A stretch of DNA of 64,000 bases from a bacterium (GTDB taxonomy: Bacteria > Electryoneota > JAOADG01), in NCBI GenBank assembly GCA_026417415.1, contig JAOADG010000008.1, positions 248,001-312,000 of the forward strand. Reading direction: 5' to 3'. The notes under the pieces are model-generated. The model made no database searches, was not told where the DNA came from, and saw only the letters and a program-made list of their open reading frames with translations. The first letter of the stretch is position 1, and each line of letters opens with the position of its first letter. Shown piece after piece: positions 9,026 to 16,804 of the stretch. Position numbers and translations under genes: made by a program.

Positions 9026-10329
9026 TGAGTAAACCTTTCAAGATACGTGAGCATATTCCCAGTAAGTTTGTAATAATCCAAAAGTGCAACTTGAAAATCA
9101 TAAAACAGTTGTACCTGATTAAGCTCAGTAGTGGCAAGTTGAGTGAGAGCTTCTTGAACCTCAAACGAAGATGCTTGACCACTTTCATACTTTGCAAGAA
9201 CTGTTGTCCATACATCACGTGCATGCTGAACTGCAGCATTTTGGAAACTTAGTATTTTATTGGAATTAGAGACTTTAACAAAATACAGATATACTTCTTT
9301 CTCAATTTGGTCTTCTATTTGTTCTAATTGAAACTGTTGTTGACGTTGAAAATGTTTAGAAGTTTCCATTTCCCATTTTGTACGAAACCCTTGAAATAAT
9401 GGATAGACCATTTGTAAACCGACGGTCCATTGATCACGAAATTTCATTGCATCAAATGGATCTACACCATTTGCAATACTGTAATTACCAAACAAAGTTA
9501 ATTGTGGAAATAAATTTGCTTGATGAATATGTATCTGAATTTCACTAAGACGGATCCGAAGTTTTTGAGATTTGATTTCTAATCGCTGACTCAATGCTTT
9601 TTCTAAAATGGTATCTGGTTTTACAACAAAGGTGGTATCGTACAATTCATTTTTAGGAACATCTTCATCAAATATTTTATACTTCGTAAGTGATTCAATG
9701 GCCATCGCTGCCATTTTTTTATTCATTCTTGCGTTGTCTAATGAAACTTGTTGTTGCTCATAATTCAACTTAGCTTGTGAAAGATCCAATTTGGAGGCTA
9801 AACCCATTTGGAACATAGAATCTACCAAAAAGAAATATTGACGGGCTAATTCAACTTTTTTGACTGCAATCTTTTCTGCTGAAAAAGCGAACACCCAAGA
9901 CCAATATGCTTTTGATACATCATATGCTAATTGATTTTCTGTAAAATGATATTGATTTTGTGTTAGGTCAGATTGCAATAATTGGGATTGAATAGAATAT
10001 TTTGTTCTCCTTCCGTTGTATAAAGAATAATTCGTTTGTATAGAACCACGATAAGTTTGGTCTGGTTGAAACTGCATAGTTCTGTTACCCAATTGTATTT
10101 GTGGTAAGTTTCCATTCTGTTGCATTAGTCCAGAAACTACAATCTCAGGATATAAATAACTTTTGGATGTAAGAACTTGATTTTCTGCTTGTTTAATGGT
10201 CTCGCGTAAAATATGAAGTTGAGTAGAGTTTGTTTGACAAGAATTCCACAAATCATTTAAGCCAATGGTTTTAGCAAATGCAAATTGAACGGAATAGATT
10301 AGTAAAAGTCCAAAAGTTAACCATTGCAT
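9022..10329 (-). CDS. TolC-family outer membrane efflux protein
   Basis: An outer-membrane channel of the efflux system, 435 residues. It has a signal peptide (hydrophobic run to about residue 19, AFA cleavage region). Two repeats of long amphipathic helices alternate with strand segments, as in the family; recurring helices of the type QAKLNYEQQQVSLDNARMN mark the repeats. It starts 2 bases after the marR stop. Since the adaptor lacks its hairpin, the contact with this channel may differ from the AcrA-TolC type. Confidence 0.92.
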   Translation of the reverse strand: MQWLTFGLLLIYSVQFAFAKTIGLNDLWNSCQTNSTQLHILRETIKQAENQVLTSKSYLYPEIVVSGLMQQNGNLPQIQLGNRTMQFQPDQTYRGSIQTNYSLYNGRRTKYSIQSQLLQSDLTQNQYHFTENQLAYDVSKAYWSWVFAFSAEKIAVKKVELARQYFFLVDSMFQMGLASKLDLSQAKLNYEQQQVSLDNARMNKKMAAMAIESLTKYKIFDEDVPKNELYDTTFVVKPDTILEKALSQRLEIKSQKLRIRLSEIQIHIHQANLFPQLTLFGNYSIANGVDPFDAMKFRDQWTVGLQMVYPLFQGFRTKWEMETSKHFQRQQQFQLEQIEDQIEKEVYLYFVKVSNSNKILSFQNAAVQHARDVWTTVLAKYESGQASSFEVQEALTQLATTELNQVQLFYDFQVALLDYYKLTGNMLTYLERFTQ

Positions 10330-10331
10330 AA

Positions 10332-10784
10332 TTACACCTTCTTTTGATAAGTAAGTGCTATGCGGTACAATTCACCAAATGCACGTTCTATGCGTTTTTG
10401 GTCTTGTAATGAAAGTTTAGTTAAAAGTCGTTCATACCCCGTCAATAAACGTTTACGTCGTCTTTGTAGAAATTGTTTTCCTTTTTTCGTTAAGCTAATC
10501 ATAGTTTTCCTTCTATCTAAAGGATTTTGTTTACGAGATAATAAATCTGCTTTGACTAAACGATCAACCAACTCGGATGTAGCAGGCAATTTGATCTGAA
10601 GATATTTTGATAAATCTGTCAAGTTCCATTCTTCTTGAAAACTAAAAGCGCTAAAAGTTTGAAATTGTGGTAGTGTTAATTCTGCTTCATTAAGAACCTT
10701 TGCGCTGAAATGATGAAAAAAACGCATGATGGTAGGAAGTTCATTAACAATCTTTTGAGATCTTCTTTGAATGTCATTCCTCAT
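10332..10784 (-). CDS. MarR-family transcriptional regulator
   Basis: A 150-residue winged-helix protein with the MarR layout: helix-turn-helix (WNLTDLSKYLQIKLPATSELVDRL), then the wing signature DRRKTMISLTKKG near residue 105. Such proteins usually repress their own operon and release DNA on binding a ligand or on oxidation. It is first in the efflux operon, and two inverted repeats upstream (10828-10842 and 10896-10916) are candidate operators. The likely role is substrate-induced control of the pump, inferred from context. Confidence 0.92.
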   Translation of the reverse strand: MRNDIQRRSQKIVNELPTIMRFFHHFSAKVLNEAELTLPQFQTFSAFSFQEEWNLTDLSKYLQIKLPATSELVDRLVKADLLSRKQNPLDRRKTMISLTKKGKQFLQRRRKRLLTGYERLLTKLSLQDQKRIERAFGELYRIALTYQKKV

Positions 10785-10827
10785 AGGTACACCTGTATTT
10801 TACATAAAATACTAAATATACCGAATA

Positions 10828-10842
10828 GTTCGCAACTCGAAC
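10828..10842. promoter_or_regulatory. Candidate MarR operator 1 (inverted repeat)
   Basis: A perfect 5-bp inverted repeat, GTTCG-N5-CGAAC, lies 44 bp upstream of the marR start codon. On the minus strand, -35-like TTGGTT precedes it and TATATT lies just downstream, so a repressor here would cover the likely promoter. The spacing and position fit autoregulation, but the short arms make this tentative. Confidence 0.35.
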
Positions 10843-10895
10843 CAAATCATACGAATAATATCTTTGTTCATTAGTATAATATTCATTAACTATTC

Positions 10896-10916
10896 TTTTA
10901 GAAGGTCGTTCTAAAA
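10896..10916. promoter_or_regulatory. Candidate MarR operator 2 (inverted repeat)
   Basis: A perfect 8-bp inverted repeat, TTTTAGAA-N5-TTCTAAAA, 21 bp in total, lies about 112 bp upstream of marR. The size matches typical MarR operators. It does not share sequence with the repeat at 10828, so at most one is expected to be the true site. Confidence 0.35.
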
Positions 10917-11149
10917 TTTACGAAAAAGTAACAAATTGCGGAGATTAATGATGGTTCCAATTAAATTGATTACAATAGCAGCGTATGCAGAAATCAAAAT
11001 AGCCCAAATGGTTTAACTCAATGTGGCAGGCTCATCCACAAAAAGCCAGCATTTGTCTTTTTACTTAATTTTTAAAACCGATCATGGTTCAAACGGCAGA
11101 TAGCCAATCAAAAAACGTGGTAAAAAGTCCAAAGAAAGTATGGATAGAA

Positions 11150-11755
11150 TTATTTTCCTTTCTTTTCAAAAAAACTAAAGGGGAATAACAAGGTTGGACG
11201 ATTATCATAAAATCTTTTTGGAAATGTGCCTTCATTGACTTCACGAACATCTTCAATAGTGTAAAATACATTTGGATGATAACGACGTATCAGTTCAATT
11301 ACAGACGGAAGATCTTGACGATCGAGTACCATAAAAATAATTTTTACTCTACCATTAATCCCTTCTGCATCAAAATGGGTTACACCGTAATTGCGCGCTC
11401 TTAAAATCATAACCAATTCATCTGCATTTTCTTTGGTGATGATGCGCAATATAACATTTCCCAATGCCAATTTATTTTCAAGCCACATTCCCACGTATGT
11501 ACCAATTGCAAAACCTGCTGCCCAAGCAAAATAAGACAATGGATTATTTAAATTTTTCATAATTTGAGTGATTGCGATAATCCAAACCAGTACTTCAATA
11601 AAACCGAGAATAGGTGCTAACTTTTTGTATCCACGTGAAATGAAAATAAGTTTGATGGTTCCTAAACTTACATCAATAATACGAGCTGAAAAAATTAATA
11701 ATGGTAGGATAACCCATTGAAAGATGACTGATTGAGTCGAGATAAAAGTTTCCAT
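11150..11755 (-). CDS. UPF0316/DUF2179 membrane protein
   Basis: A 201-residue protein with three hydrophobic helices in the first ~95 residues (DUF5698-like part), then a soluble DUF2179 domain of ~85 residues containing AEGINGRVKIIFMVLDR and a YTIEDVREV end. This is the UPF0316 family found in many bacteria; its function is not established. The ATG at 11755 is preferred over the TTG at 11764. It follows bshB1 closely on the same strand and may share its transcript. Confidence 0.85.
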   Translation of the reverse strand: METFISTQSVIFQWVILPLLIFSARIIDVSLGTIKLIFISRGYKKLAPILGFIEVLVWIIAITQIMKNLNNPLSYFAWAAGFAIGTYVGMWLENKLALGNVILRIITKENADELVMILRARNYGVTHFDAEGINGRVKIIFMVLDRQDLPSVIELIRRYHPNVFYTIEDVREVNEGTFPKRFYDNRPTLLFPFSFFEKKGK

Positions 11756-11772
11756 CGTAGCCAAATGCCTGC

Positions 11773-12495
11773 TTAAAGAATTCTTTTCGGTGCTTTAAAA
11801 AAGTAAGTTAAATCAAATAACGGAAGTGGACCGCGATGCCAAAAAGATTCACCATACTGAACACGTATTTTAAATCCATTTGTTCTAGCGCGTGCTTCAA
11901 TCCCTTCTAAGAAATTGGGTTGGGCAATCCAAGTTTCTGGTTCATTGGAATAAGGGTGATAGAATTGTGATTGAAAACATAAGATTGCTTTTTTCTTAAT
12001 TTCCCAAGTATCACTAATATCAACAATGAAACTAACTTTACCTTCCCACGCTTGGTGAAAAGCAAAGAAGAACTGTGGTCGATGGGGAGGAAAAGATGTT
12101 TCAAGCTTTTGTAAACCTGCTAAAAAAACCGCTTCTTCACAAAGTTTTCCAGTTGCGCCGTGGTCAGGATGTCTATCTTCCGGATAAGGATAGATTAAAA
12201 TTTGTGGACGATATTTTCTAATTGCATCAATGACCACCAATCTTTGTTGATGATCAGCAGCATTGATATGACCATCGGGAAGGTTGCCGTTTTCACGAAA
12301 AGAAACACCTAATACTTGTGCAGCAGCTTGTGCCTCGGACAAACGCATTGCTGCATTTCCACGAGAACCAAGTTCACCTTGCGTTAAATCAAATAAAGCA
12401 ACACGTCTTCCCAGTTGAACAAATTTTGCTACTGTACCCCCACAACCTAATTCTACATCGTCAGGATGTGGAGAAATAACCAAGACATCTACCAT
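11773..12495 (-). CDS. bshB1: Bacillithiol biosynthesis deacetylase (LmbE/PIG-L family)
   Basis: A zinc hydrolase that removes the acetyl group from GlcNAc-malate, the second step of bacillithiol synthesis. The metal and active-site motif HPDDVELGCGG is near residue 10, and the second histidine pair sits in YPEDRHPDHGATG near residue 108. The GSRGNAAMR segment and 240-residue length match BshB1 rather than generic LmbE proteins. GTGAGGG precedes the ATG. bshA and bshC are not in the window. Substrate is inferred from the subfamily; a mycothiol-type or other GlcNAc deacetylase is less likely. Confidence 0.88.
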   Translation of the reverse strand: MVDVLVISPHPDDVELGCGGTVAKFVQLGRRVALFDLTQGELGSRGNAAMRLSEAQAAAQVLGVSFRENGNLPDGHINAADHQQRLVVIDAIRKYRPQILIYPYPEDRHPDHGATGKLCEEAVFLAGLQKLETSFPPHRPQFFFAFHQAWEGKVSFIVDISDTWEIKKKAILCFQSQFYHPYSNEPETWIAQPNFLEGIEARARTNGFKIRVQYGESFWHRGPLPLFDLTYFFKAPKRIL

Positions 12496-12545
12496 AGATC
12501 CCTCACTAAAAAATACATAGAAAAATTAAAAAGAAGAAAAATAAA

Positions 12546-12570
12546 AAAAGGGTAGCATTGCTACCCTTTT
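12546..12570. terminator. Bidirectional intrinsic terminator after nrfA
   Basis: A hairpin with an 11-bp perfect stem (AAAAGGGTAGC / GCTACCCTTTT) and a 3-base loop. It lies 19 bases past the nrfA stop and separates nrfHA from bshB1. The A/T-rich stem base gives a T-run in both orientations. Confidence 0.85.
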
Positions 12571-12588
12571 GAAATTTAACGTAGAATA

Positions 12589-14013
12589 CTATTTCATGGA
12601 AATGGTTTTATATAAAGCAATTTCTCCTTGTCTGGCAAAATCAATTGCTTCCGCTAAAATTCGTGCAGCTTCCTGATCTGCATGAAATCCAGAACTATTT
12701 TCAGCAGAAACATAATCCAATCGCCATTGAGATTTGCGATGAAATTGACGTGGAAGTTCAAGATCTTTATCTGAAGCACCTTTTTCTTTAGCTTTTTGGA
12801 TCGCATGAACTAAATTTTGAACGGCTATTTCTGCTTCGTCCAAAAGTTTTTGCGTACGTGTTTGTATGGTTTCAGCACGCTCTAATAATTCCCTTTCAGG
12901 AACATTGTGGCATGTTTGGCAAGCTCGATTGATGTTTAGCAACGGACTGCGTACATGATGATCGCTAATTTTTACAGCGCCTACTCTTAAATATGGCATA
13001 TGGCAATCTGCACAAGCAACTCCTGCACGACTGTGAATTCCTTGGCTAAAAAGTTCAAACTCTGGATGTTGTGCTTTCAACGTTGATGCACCACTTATTG
13101 CATGTTCCCAATCTTTAAACTTAACATCATCATAATATTTCTCAAGTTGTTCCATTTTTAAACCATTGTGCCAAGGATAGACTAAACGTTTTTCATCTCC
13201 TTTGAAATAATATTCTACATGACACTGCGCGCATACAAAAGTTCTCATTTCTTGACGTGTAGCCAACTCATTGGGATCATACGGTTTATCTCGTTTTCCT
13301 TTACGCCAATTTTCAATGGATGGATATTGAGGCGCTGGATCGTTAGATGCAGCAAAGTGAGCAATACCCTCTAAAAATGCAGGACGAAAAGTTCGTAGTT
13401 TCATATTTTGTGGATCGTGACAATCAATACAAGTTATGGGATATTTTGCATGTTGAGTGGCTTCTTGATACGGCATCGGATTAAGCACTTCAAACCCTTT
13501 CCGTATGGTTTCTACGCGATCTTCCGGCTTAGAAGAACCACCAGCTTTTAATCCGGCTTCATAATAGGGAATAATCATAGAAGCATGACAATGCAAACAA
13601 GCACCAGGTTGTTTGCGTTTCAAAACACGTTCAGTTTCTCGTTGATCCGAAAGCATATACGCATGACCGCGCTCTTCACGATAATCTATTCCGAATGCAA
13701 AGCCAGCAAACAGTTCGCGCCATACAGGATCTGCATCCAATTTTTGAAATGCTTCGGATCCACCATATTTCGTACGAACTGTATCTACTGTGCGAAGATA
13801 TTGATCATATTGATAGGGAAAATTTTTCCCCCAAATAGCAGGATCTTGAGTAGTTTCATCAATATTTACTACACGAAAAGCCACTTGTTGTGCTTCACGT
13901 TTTCGTTCACTAATGTTTTCTAACAAGAATAATACACCTATTGTAACTAAGGAAAGGAAAAGTACAATCGCGATAAACTTCAATTGAAAAATTTTAAATG
14001 AGTTTGCACTCAT
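12589..14013 (-). CDS. nrfA: Cytochrome c nitrite reductase, catalytic pentaheme subunit (CxxCH at heme 1)
   Basis: A periplasmic enzyme reducing nitrite to ammonium with six electrons. From the ATG at 14013 (AGGAG 6 bases upstream) it has an N-terminal membrane/signal segment and five heme motifs: CLHCH (~139), CIDCH (~195), CAQCH (~261), CADCH (~334) and CQTCH (~365). Catalytic-pocket features are present: Arg in the GIDYREE region, Tyr after heme 3 and the QGIH histidine. The catalytic heme, normally CxxCK in enteric NrfA, is CxxCH here, a variant known in some lineages. The gene starts 20 bases after nrfH. A longer TTG-started reading overlapping nrfH is unlikely. Confidence 0.95.
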   Translation of the reverse strand: MSANSFKIFQLKFIAIVLFLSLVTIGVLFLLENISERKREAQQVAFRVVNIDETTQDPAIWGKNFPYQYDQYLRTVDTVRTKYGGSEAFQKLDADPVWRELFAGFAFGIDYREERGHAYMLSDQRETERVLKRKQPGACLHCHASMIIPYYEAGLKAGGSSKPEDRVETIRKGFEVLNPMPYQEATQHAKYPITCIDCHDPQNMKLRTFRPAFLEGIAHFAASNDPAPQYPSIENWRKGKRDKPYDPNELATRQEMRTFVCAQCHVEYYFKGDEKRLVYPWHNGLKMEQLEKYYDDVKFKDWEHAISGASTLKAQHPEFELFSQGIHSRAGVACADCHMPYLRVGAVKISDHHVRSPLLNINRACQTCHNVPERELLERAETIQTRTQKLLDEAEIAVQNLVHAIQKAKEKGASDKDLELPRQFHRKSQWRLDYVSAENSSGFHADQEAARILAEAIDFARQGEIALYKTISMK

Positions 14014-14033
14014 AATCACTCCTAGAATGAATG

Positions 14034-14504
14034 TTATTTTATAGGCCCATGACCGACTGAACGGTGACAATGAAGACAATCCAATTTTTCTTTCCTCGAT
14101 TGAAATTGAGGATGAATATCATTCACCATATCAAAATGGCAACGAATACAATTACGGAGCACAATTTGTTCACTAGAAATTTTCATTTGAATGGGCTCAT
14201 GAAAATTTTGTGTAGTAAATGCATACGAATGACGAAAACCATGCTCGGCTTTTGCATACATTTTCTTTATAGGCGAAATTGGTACATGACAATCGTTGCA
14301 AGTTGCAACGGTATGATGAACAGCTTTTTGCCATCCATCAAAATGTTCACGCATTATATGACAATTGGTACAAGTTTCTGGCTGATTAGATAAATAAGAA
14401 TAACCCTTTGCATAAAGGAAAGTATAAATAGAAGCACCTAAAAATATTCCTAATAAAATTGCAATACTTAGAATAAACCATCGAGGAATAGTGGAAACTT
14501 GCAA
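14034..14504 (-). CDS. nrfH: NrfH tetraheme quinol dehydrogenase
   Basis: A NapC/NirT-family membrane cytochrome that takes electrons from menaquinol to NrfA. One transmembrane helix (WFILSIAILLGIFLGASIY) is followed by four CxxCH motifs: CTNCH, CNDCH, CIRCH and CLHCH. I place the start at TTG 14504 because AAGGAG lies 6 bases before it; a TTG at 14534 is possible but has no ribosome binding site. It is first in the nrfHA operon, with an FNR-type box and a TATAAT upstream, so anaerobic or nitrite/NO-linked induction is likely. Confidence 0.93.
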   Translation of the reverse strand: MQVSTIPRWFILSIAILLGIFLGASIYTFLYAKGYSYLSNQPETCTNCHIMREHFDGWQKAVHHTVATCNDCHVPISPIKKMYAKAEHGFRHSYAFTTQNFHEPIQMKISSEQIVLRNCIRCHFDMVNDIHPQFQSRKEKLDCLHCHRSVGHGPIK

Positions 14505-14536
14505 GGCATTCTCCTTATACGAGTTGTTTACCAACG

Positions 14537-14542
14537 ATTATA
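14537..14542 (-). promoter_or_regulatory. -10 element of nrfHA
   Basis: Read on the minus strand this is a perfect TATAAT, about 33 bases upstream of the chosen nrfH TTG start and downstream of the FNR-type palindrome. The spacing is about 5 bp longer than the textbook class II arrangement; an overlapping TATTTT (14547-14542) would fit that spacing exactly. Confidence 0.55.
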
Positions 14543-14566
14543 AAATAATTCTAATCAATCAAAAAC

Positions 14567-14586
14567 TTTTTGATAAATATCAAAAA
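14567..14586 (-). promoter_or_regulatory. FNR/CRP-family binding site upstream of nrfHA
   Basis: An exact FNR consensus TTGAT-N4-ATCAA (14570-14583), extended by three T/A pairs on each side into a perfect 20-bp palindrome. Its centre is 34.5 bp from the upstream edge of a perfect -10 TATAAT on the minus strand (14542-14537), roughly the class II activator position. No -35 consensus is apparent, as expected for an activated promoter. No FNR/CRP regulator gene with a DNA-binding domain lies in the window. Confidence 0.75.
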
Positions 14587-14599
14587 TGTTCTTGAATAA

Positions 14600-14791
14600 T
14601 TATTGTTCTTTTTCAGTGTGATCAGGTTTTTTTGTATTCGTTTTGGGGGTATTGTGGTCGTCTAAAAGAATTCGTTTTGCAGGGGTGTCTAAGTCATCAA
14701 ATTGTTTGTTTTTACCTGCCCACAAAAAGGCAGCAACTCCAGCTAACGCTAAACCCAATGAGAGAGGCAAAAGGAGATACAAGATTTCCAT
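14600..14791 (-). CDS. ccoS: cbb3 cytochrome oxidase assembly protein CcoS
   Basis: A 63-residue protein with one N-terminal membrane helix followed by FLWAGKNKQFDDLDTPAKRIL, the defining CcoS signature (aFlWavksGQFDDLdtPa). CcoS is needed to insert heme and copper into cbb3-type oxidase. The oxidase genes ccoNOPQ and the other helpers (ccoG, ccoH, ccoI) are not in the window, so ccoS is separated from its usual partners. It begins one base after the kinase gene stop and is very likely co-transcribed with it. Confidence 0.9.
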   Translation of the reverse strand: MEILYLLLPLSLGLALAGVAAFLWAGKNKQFDDLDTPAKRILLDDHNTPKTNTKKPDHTEKEQ

Positions 14792-14792
14792 A

Positions 14793-16715
14793 TCAATCTA
14801 AAGCAGGAAATAAAATACGAAACGTACTGCCATAACCAGGTTGTGTTTTCACTTGTATTGCAGCACGATGACTGCGACAAATTCCAGCAACAGCAGATAA
14901 GCCCAAGCCACGTCCAGTGAACTTGGTAGTATAGAAGGGATCAAAAATTTTTAATAAGGTATCGCGATCCATTCCACAGCCACTGTCTTTTACAGAAAGT
15001 ATCACGACATTACCTTCAGATAGATACTCATGAAAATAGTTAAATTGTCTTTCAGATGCTGAATAGTACCCTTTTTCCACACGAATCTCTATTGTTCCTC
15101 CACCAAACGAAATGGCTTCGCTGGCATTGTTAACTAAATGTTCAAGCATTTGAACGAGTAGTAATTCATTTCCGTATATAAAGCAAGGATCTTCAGATAG
15201 TTGAAATTCTAAAACAACATTTTTACCTGTAAGGGTTAATAGATGATCTTTAGAATGTTTTACCATCTGGACTAGATCAAGTGGAGAAAATTCTGCACCA
15301 CTTTGTCCGGTATAGAGAAGCATTTGGTTACTTAAAAATGCAGCACGTTTACCTGCTTCTTGTATTTTTTGGAGATATTCGTAAATCGGTGAATTAACAT
15401 CCGTATAGAGTTCTGCTAATTCCGCGAATCCTAAAATACCTGCAAGAATATTGTTAAAATCGTGTGCTATGCCGCCTGCTAAAACACCTAAACTTTCCAT
15501 TTTGCTCAAATGTCTAATTCGTTCTAAGAAGAGTTCGTGTTCATTTCGGGTTTGAACGAATTCGGTGATATCATGAATTGACATCAGAATTAAAAAATCA
15601 TGTTTGATTTCTACAATTTCAATATTTAATGAAACGTTAAGAAGCGACAAATCCTTTTTTTGAATTTGTGTTTCAATTTGAATTGAGGAATCTTGTACCG
15701 ATGTATTTTGTATGAACCATTCAATTCTATGGATTTCCGGAAACAATTTTGTTTCAAACAGAGTTTTACCGATGATTTCAGTAGATGAGTAACCTGTAAG
15801 TTGGGTAAATTGCTCGTTTGTATCTATGCATTCGTAATCATTGGCAGTACAGATTAAAAGTCCATGGATGCATTGTTTTGTAGATGTATGTAAGGTGGCA
15901 AGAGATTTTTTTTGTTCTAATTCAAATTGATAAGAATCGGTGATATCTTTCGTTTGCAAAAGGATGCCAGCAACTTGTGGATGATTGAGAAGATTAATAC
16001 AAGAACATTGAACTAGACGAAGACCTCCATTTATTTTCACATAACGAAAATAAATTTCATGTTTATTCAACGTAGATTGAAGACAGTTTTGGATAGCATC
16101 TTTTAATTTCTGTTGATCTTTTGAGTAAACAAACTCATAAATTGAATGCTGGATAAAATCTTCAATCGAATAACCTAAATGCTTTTCAATTCCCTTAGTA
16201 GCAAATAAGATAATACCTTCCGGATTGATTATAGTTAGCAAATCATGACTATACTCAATATAAATTTGAAGAAGTCGCTCCAATTCCTCAAAACGTTTTT
16301 TAATGCCCATCTGATCCAGGGAATTCTTAAAAAAGAAAAGAAATAAACGTGGATTTAAATTCAAAGGAAATACAATCAATTGAACTTGTGTGGTCAAATG
16401 TCCGTTTTTAGTATTTAAAAAGGGAATGATGAGGTGTGATGGATTTCCGTTTGTTTCCTGAAACTTGAAAATCAAATCGGATATTTTTTTAAAATCTTCA
16501 GGATTTAAAAAATTGTGTAGGGGTTTTCGCTTCACAGAATGAAGTGATTTTCCGAAAATCGTTTCTATTGAATCAGAACCATCAAGGATGTAACCTTTAT
16601 CATCAATTACTAAAAAAATCTCTTGAATTTGCTTTAATAAAAGCAAAAGCATTTCAAGGAAAGTATCTTTTCCTTGAAAAGTGAACAAATTTGAAGATTT
16701 TGAAGCTTTATTCAT
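14793..16715 (-). CDS. Multi-PAS sensor histidine kinase
   Basis: A cytoplasmic kinase of ~640 residues without transmembrane segments. It shows at least three PAS-like repeats in the first ~400 residues (for example DLLTIINPEGIILFATKGIEKHLGY and ANDYECIDTNEQFTQLTGYS). Then come the phospho-acceptor helix GGIAHDFNNIL, the N box LVNNASEAI, the G1 box KDSGCGMD and the G2 box GRGLGLSAV. There is no receiver domain and no response regulator next to it. Adjacency to ccoS suggests respiratory or redox sensing, but no heme- or flavin-binding PAS residue is evident. ATG 16715 is preferred to TTG 16736. Confidence 0.9.
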   Translation of the reverse strand: MNKASKSSNLFTFQGKDTFLEMLLLLLKQIQEIFLVIDDKGYILDGSDSIETIFGKSLHSVKRKPLHNFLNPEDFKKISDLIFKFQETNGNPSHLIIPFLNTKNGHLTTQVQLIVFPLNLNPRLFLFFFKNSLDQMGIKKRFEELERLLQIYIEYSHDLLTIINPEGIILFATKGIEKHLGYSIEDFIQHSIYEFVYSKDQQKLKDAIQNCLQSTLNKHEIYFRYVKINGGLRLVQCSCINLLNHPQVAGILLQTKDITDSYQFELEQKKSLATLHTSTKQCIHGLLICTANDYECIDTNEQFTQLTGYSSTEIIGKTLFETKLFPEIHRIEWFIQNTSVQDSSIQIETQIQKKDLSLLNVSLNIEIVEIKHDFLILMSIHDITEFVQTRNEHELFLERIRHLSKMESLGVLAGGIAHDFNNILAGILGFAELAELYTDVNSPIYEYLQKIQEAGKRAAFLSNQMLLYTGQSGAEFSPLDLVQMVKHSKDHLLTLTGKNVVLEFQLSEDPCFIYGNELLLVQMLEHLVNNASEAISFGGGTIEIRVEKGYYSASERQFNYFHEYLSEGNVVILSVKDSGCGMDRDTLLKIFDPFYTTKFTGRGLGLSAVAGICRSHRAAIQVKTQPGYGSTFRILFPALD

Positions 16716-16804
16716 ACCATATGAATTGATAGACAAACACTTGAAAATTGATATAAAATTTAAATTTAGTTAGTATCCTTAAAAAGTTCAAATCATTTTA
16801 GCAA

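Larger units (their letters stand above)
10785..11149. other. Non-coding region upstream of the efflux operon
   Basis: This is 365 bases without a supported gene. The half nearest marR holds the two inverted repeats and should carry the operon promoter. The other half lies downstream of the UPF0316 gene. On the minus strand at about 10917-11018 a short open stretch reads like a hydrophobic membrane segment (IWAILISAYAAIVINLIGT), with stops in frame just before and after. It may be a remnant of a lost membrane-protein gene or chance. Confidence 0.35.

Noticed and set aside
11089-11271. 60-codon minus-strand reading frame overlapping the end of the UPF0316 gene
   Set aside because: Mostly a shadow frame of a well-supported gene, with no ribosome binding site.
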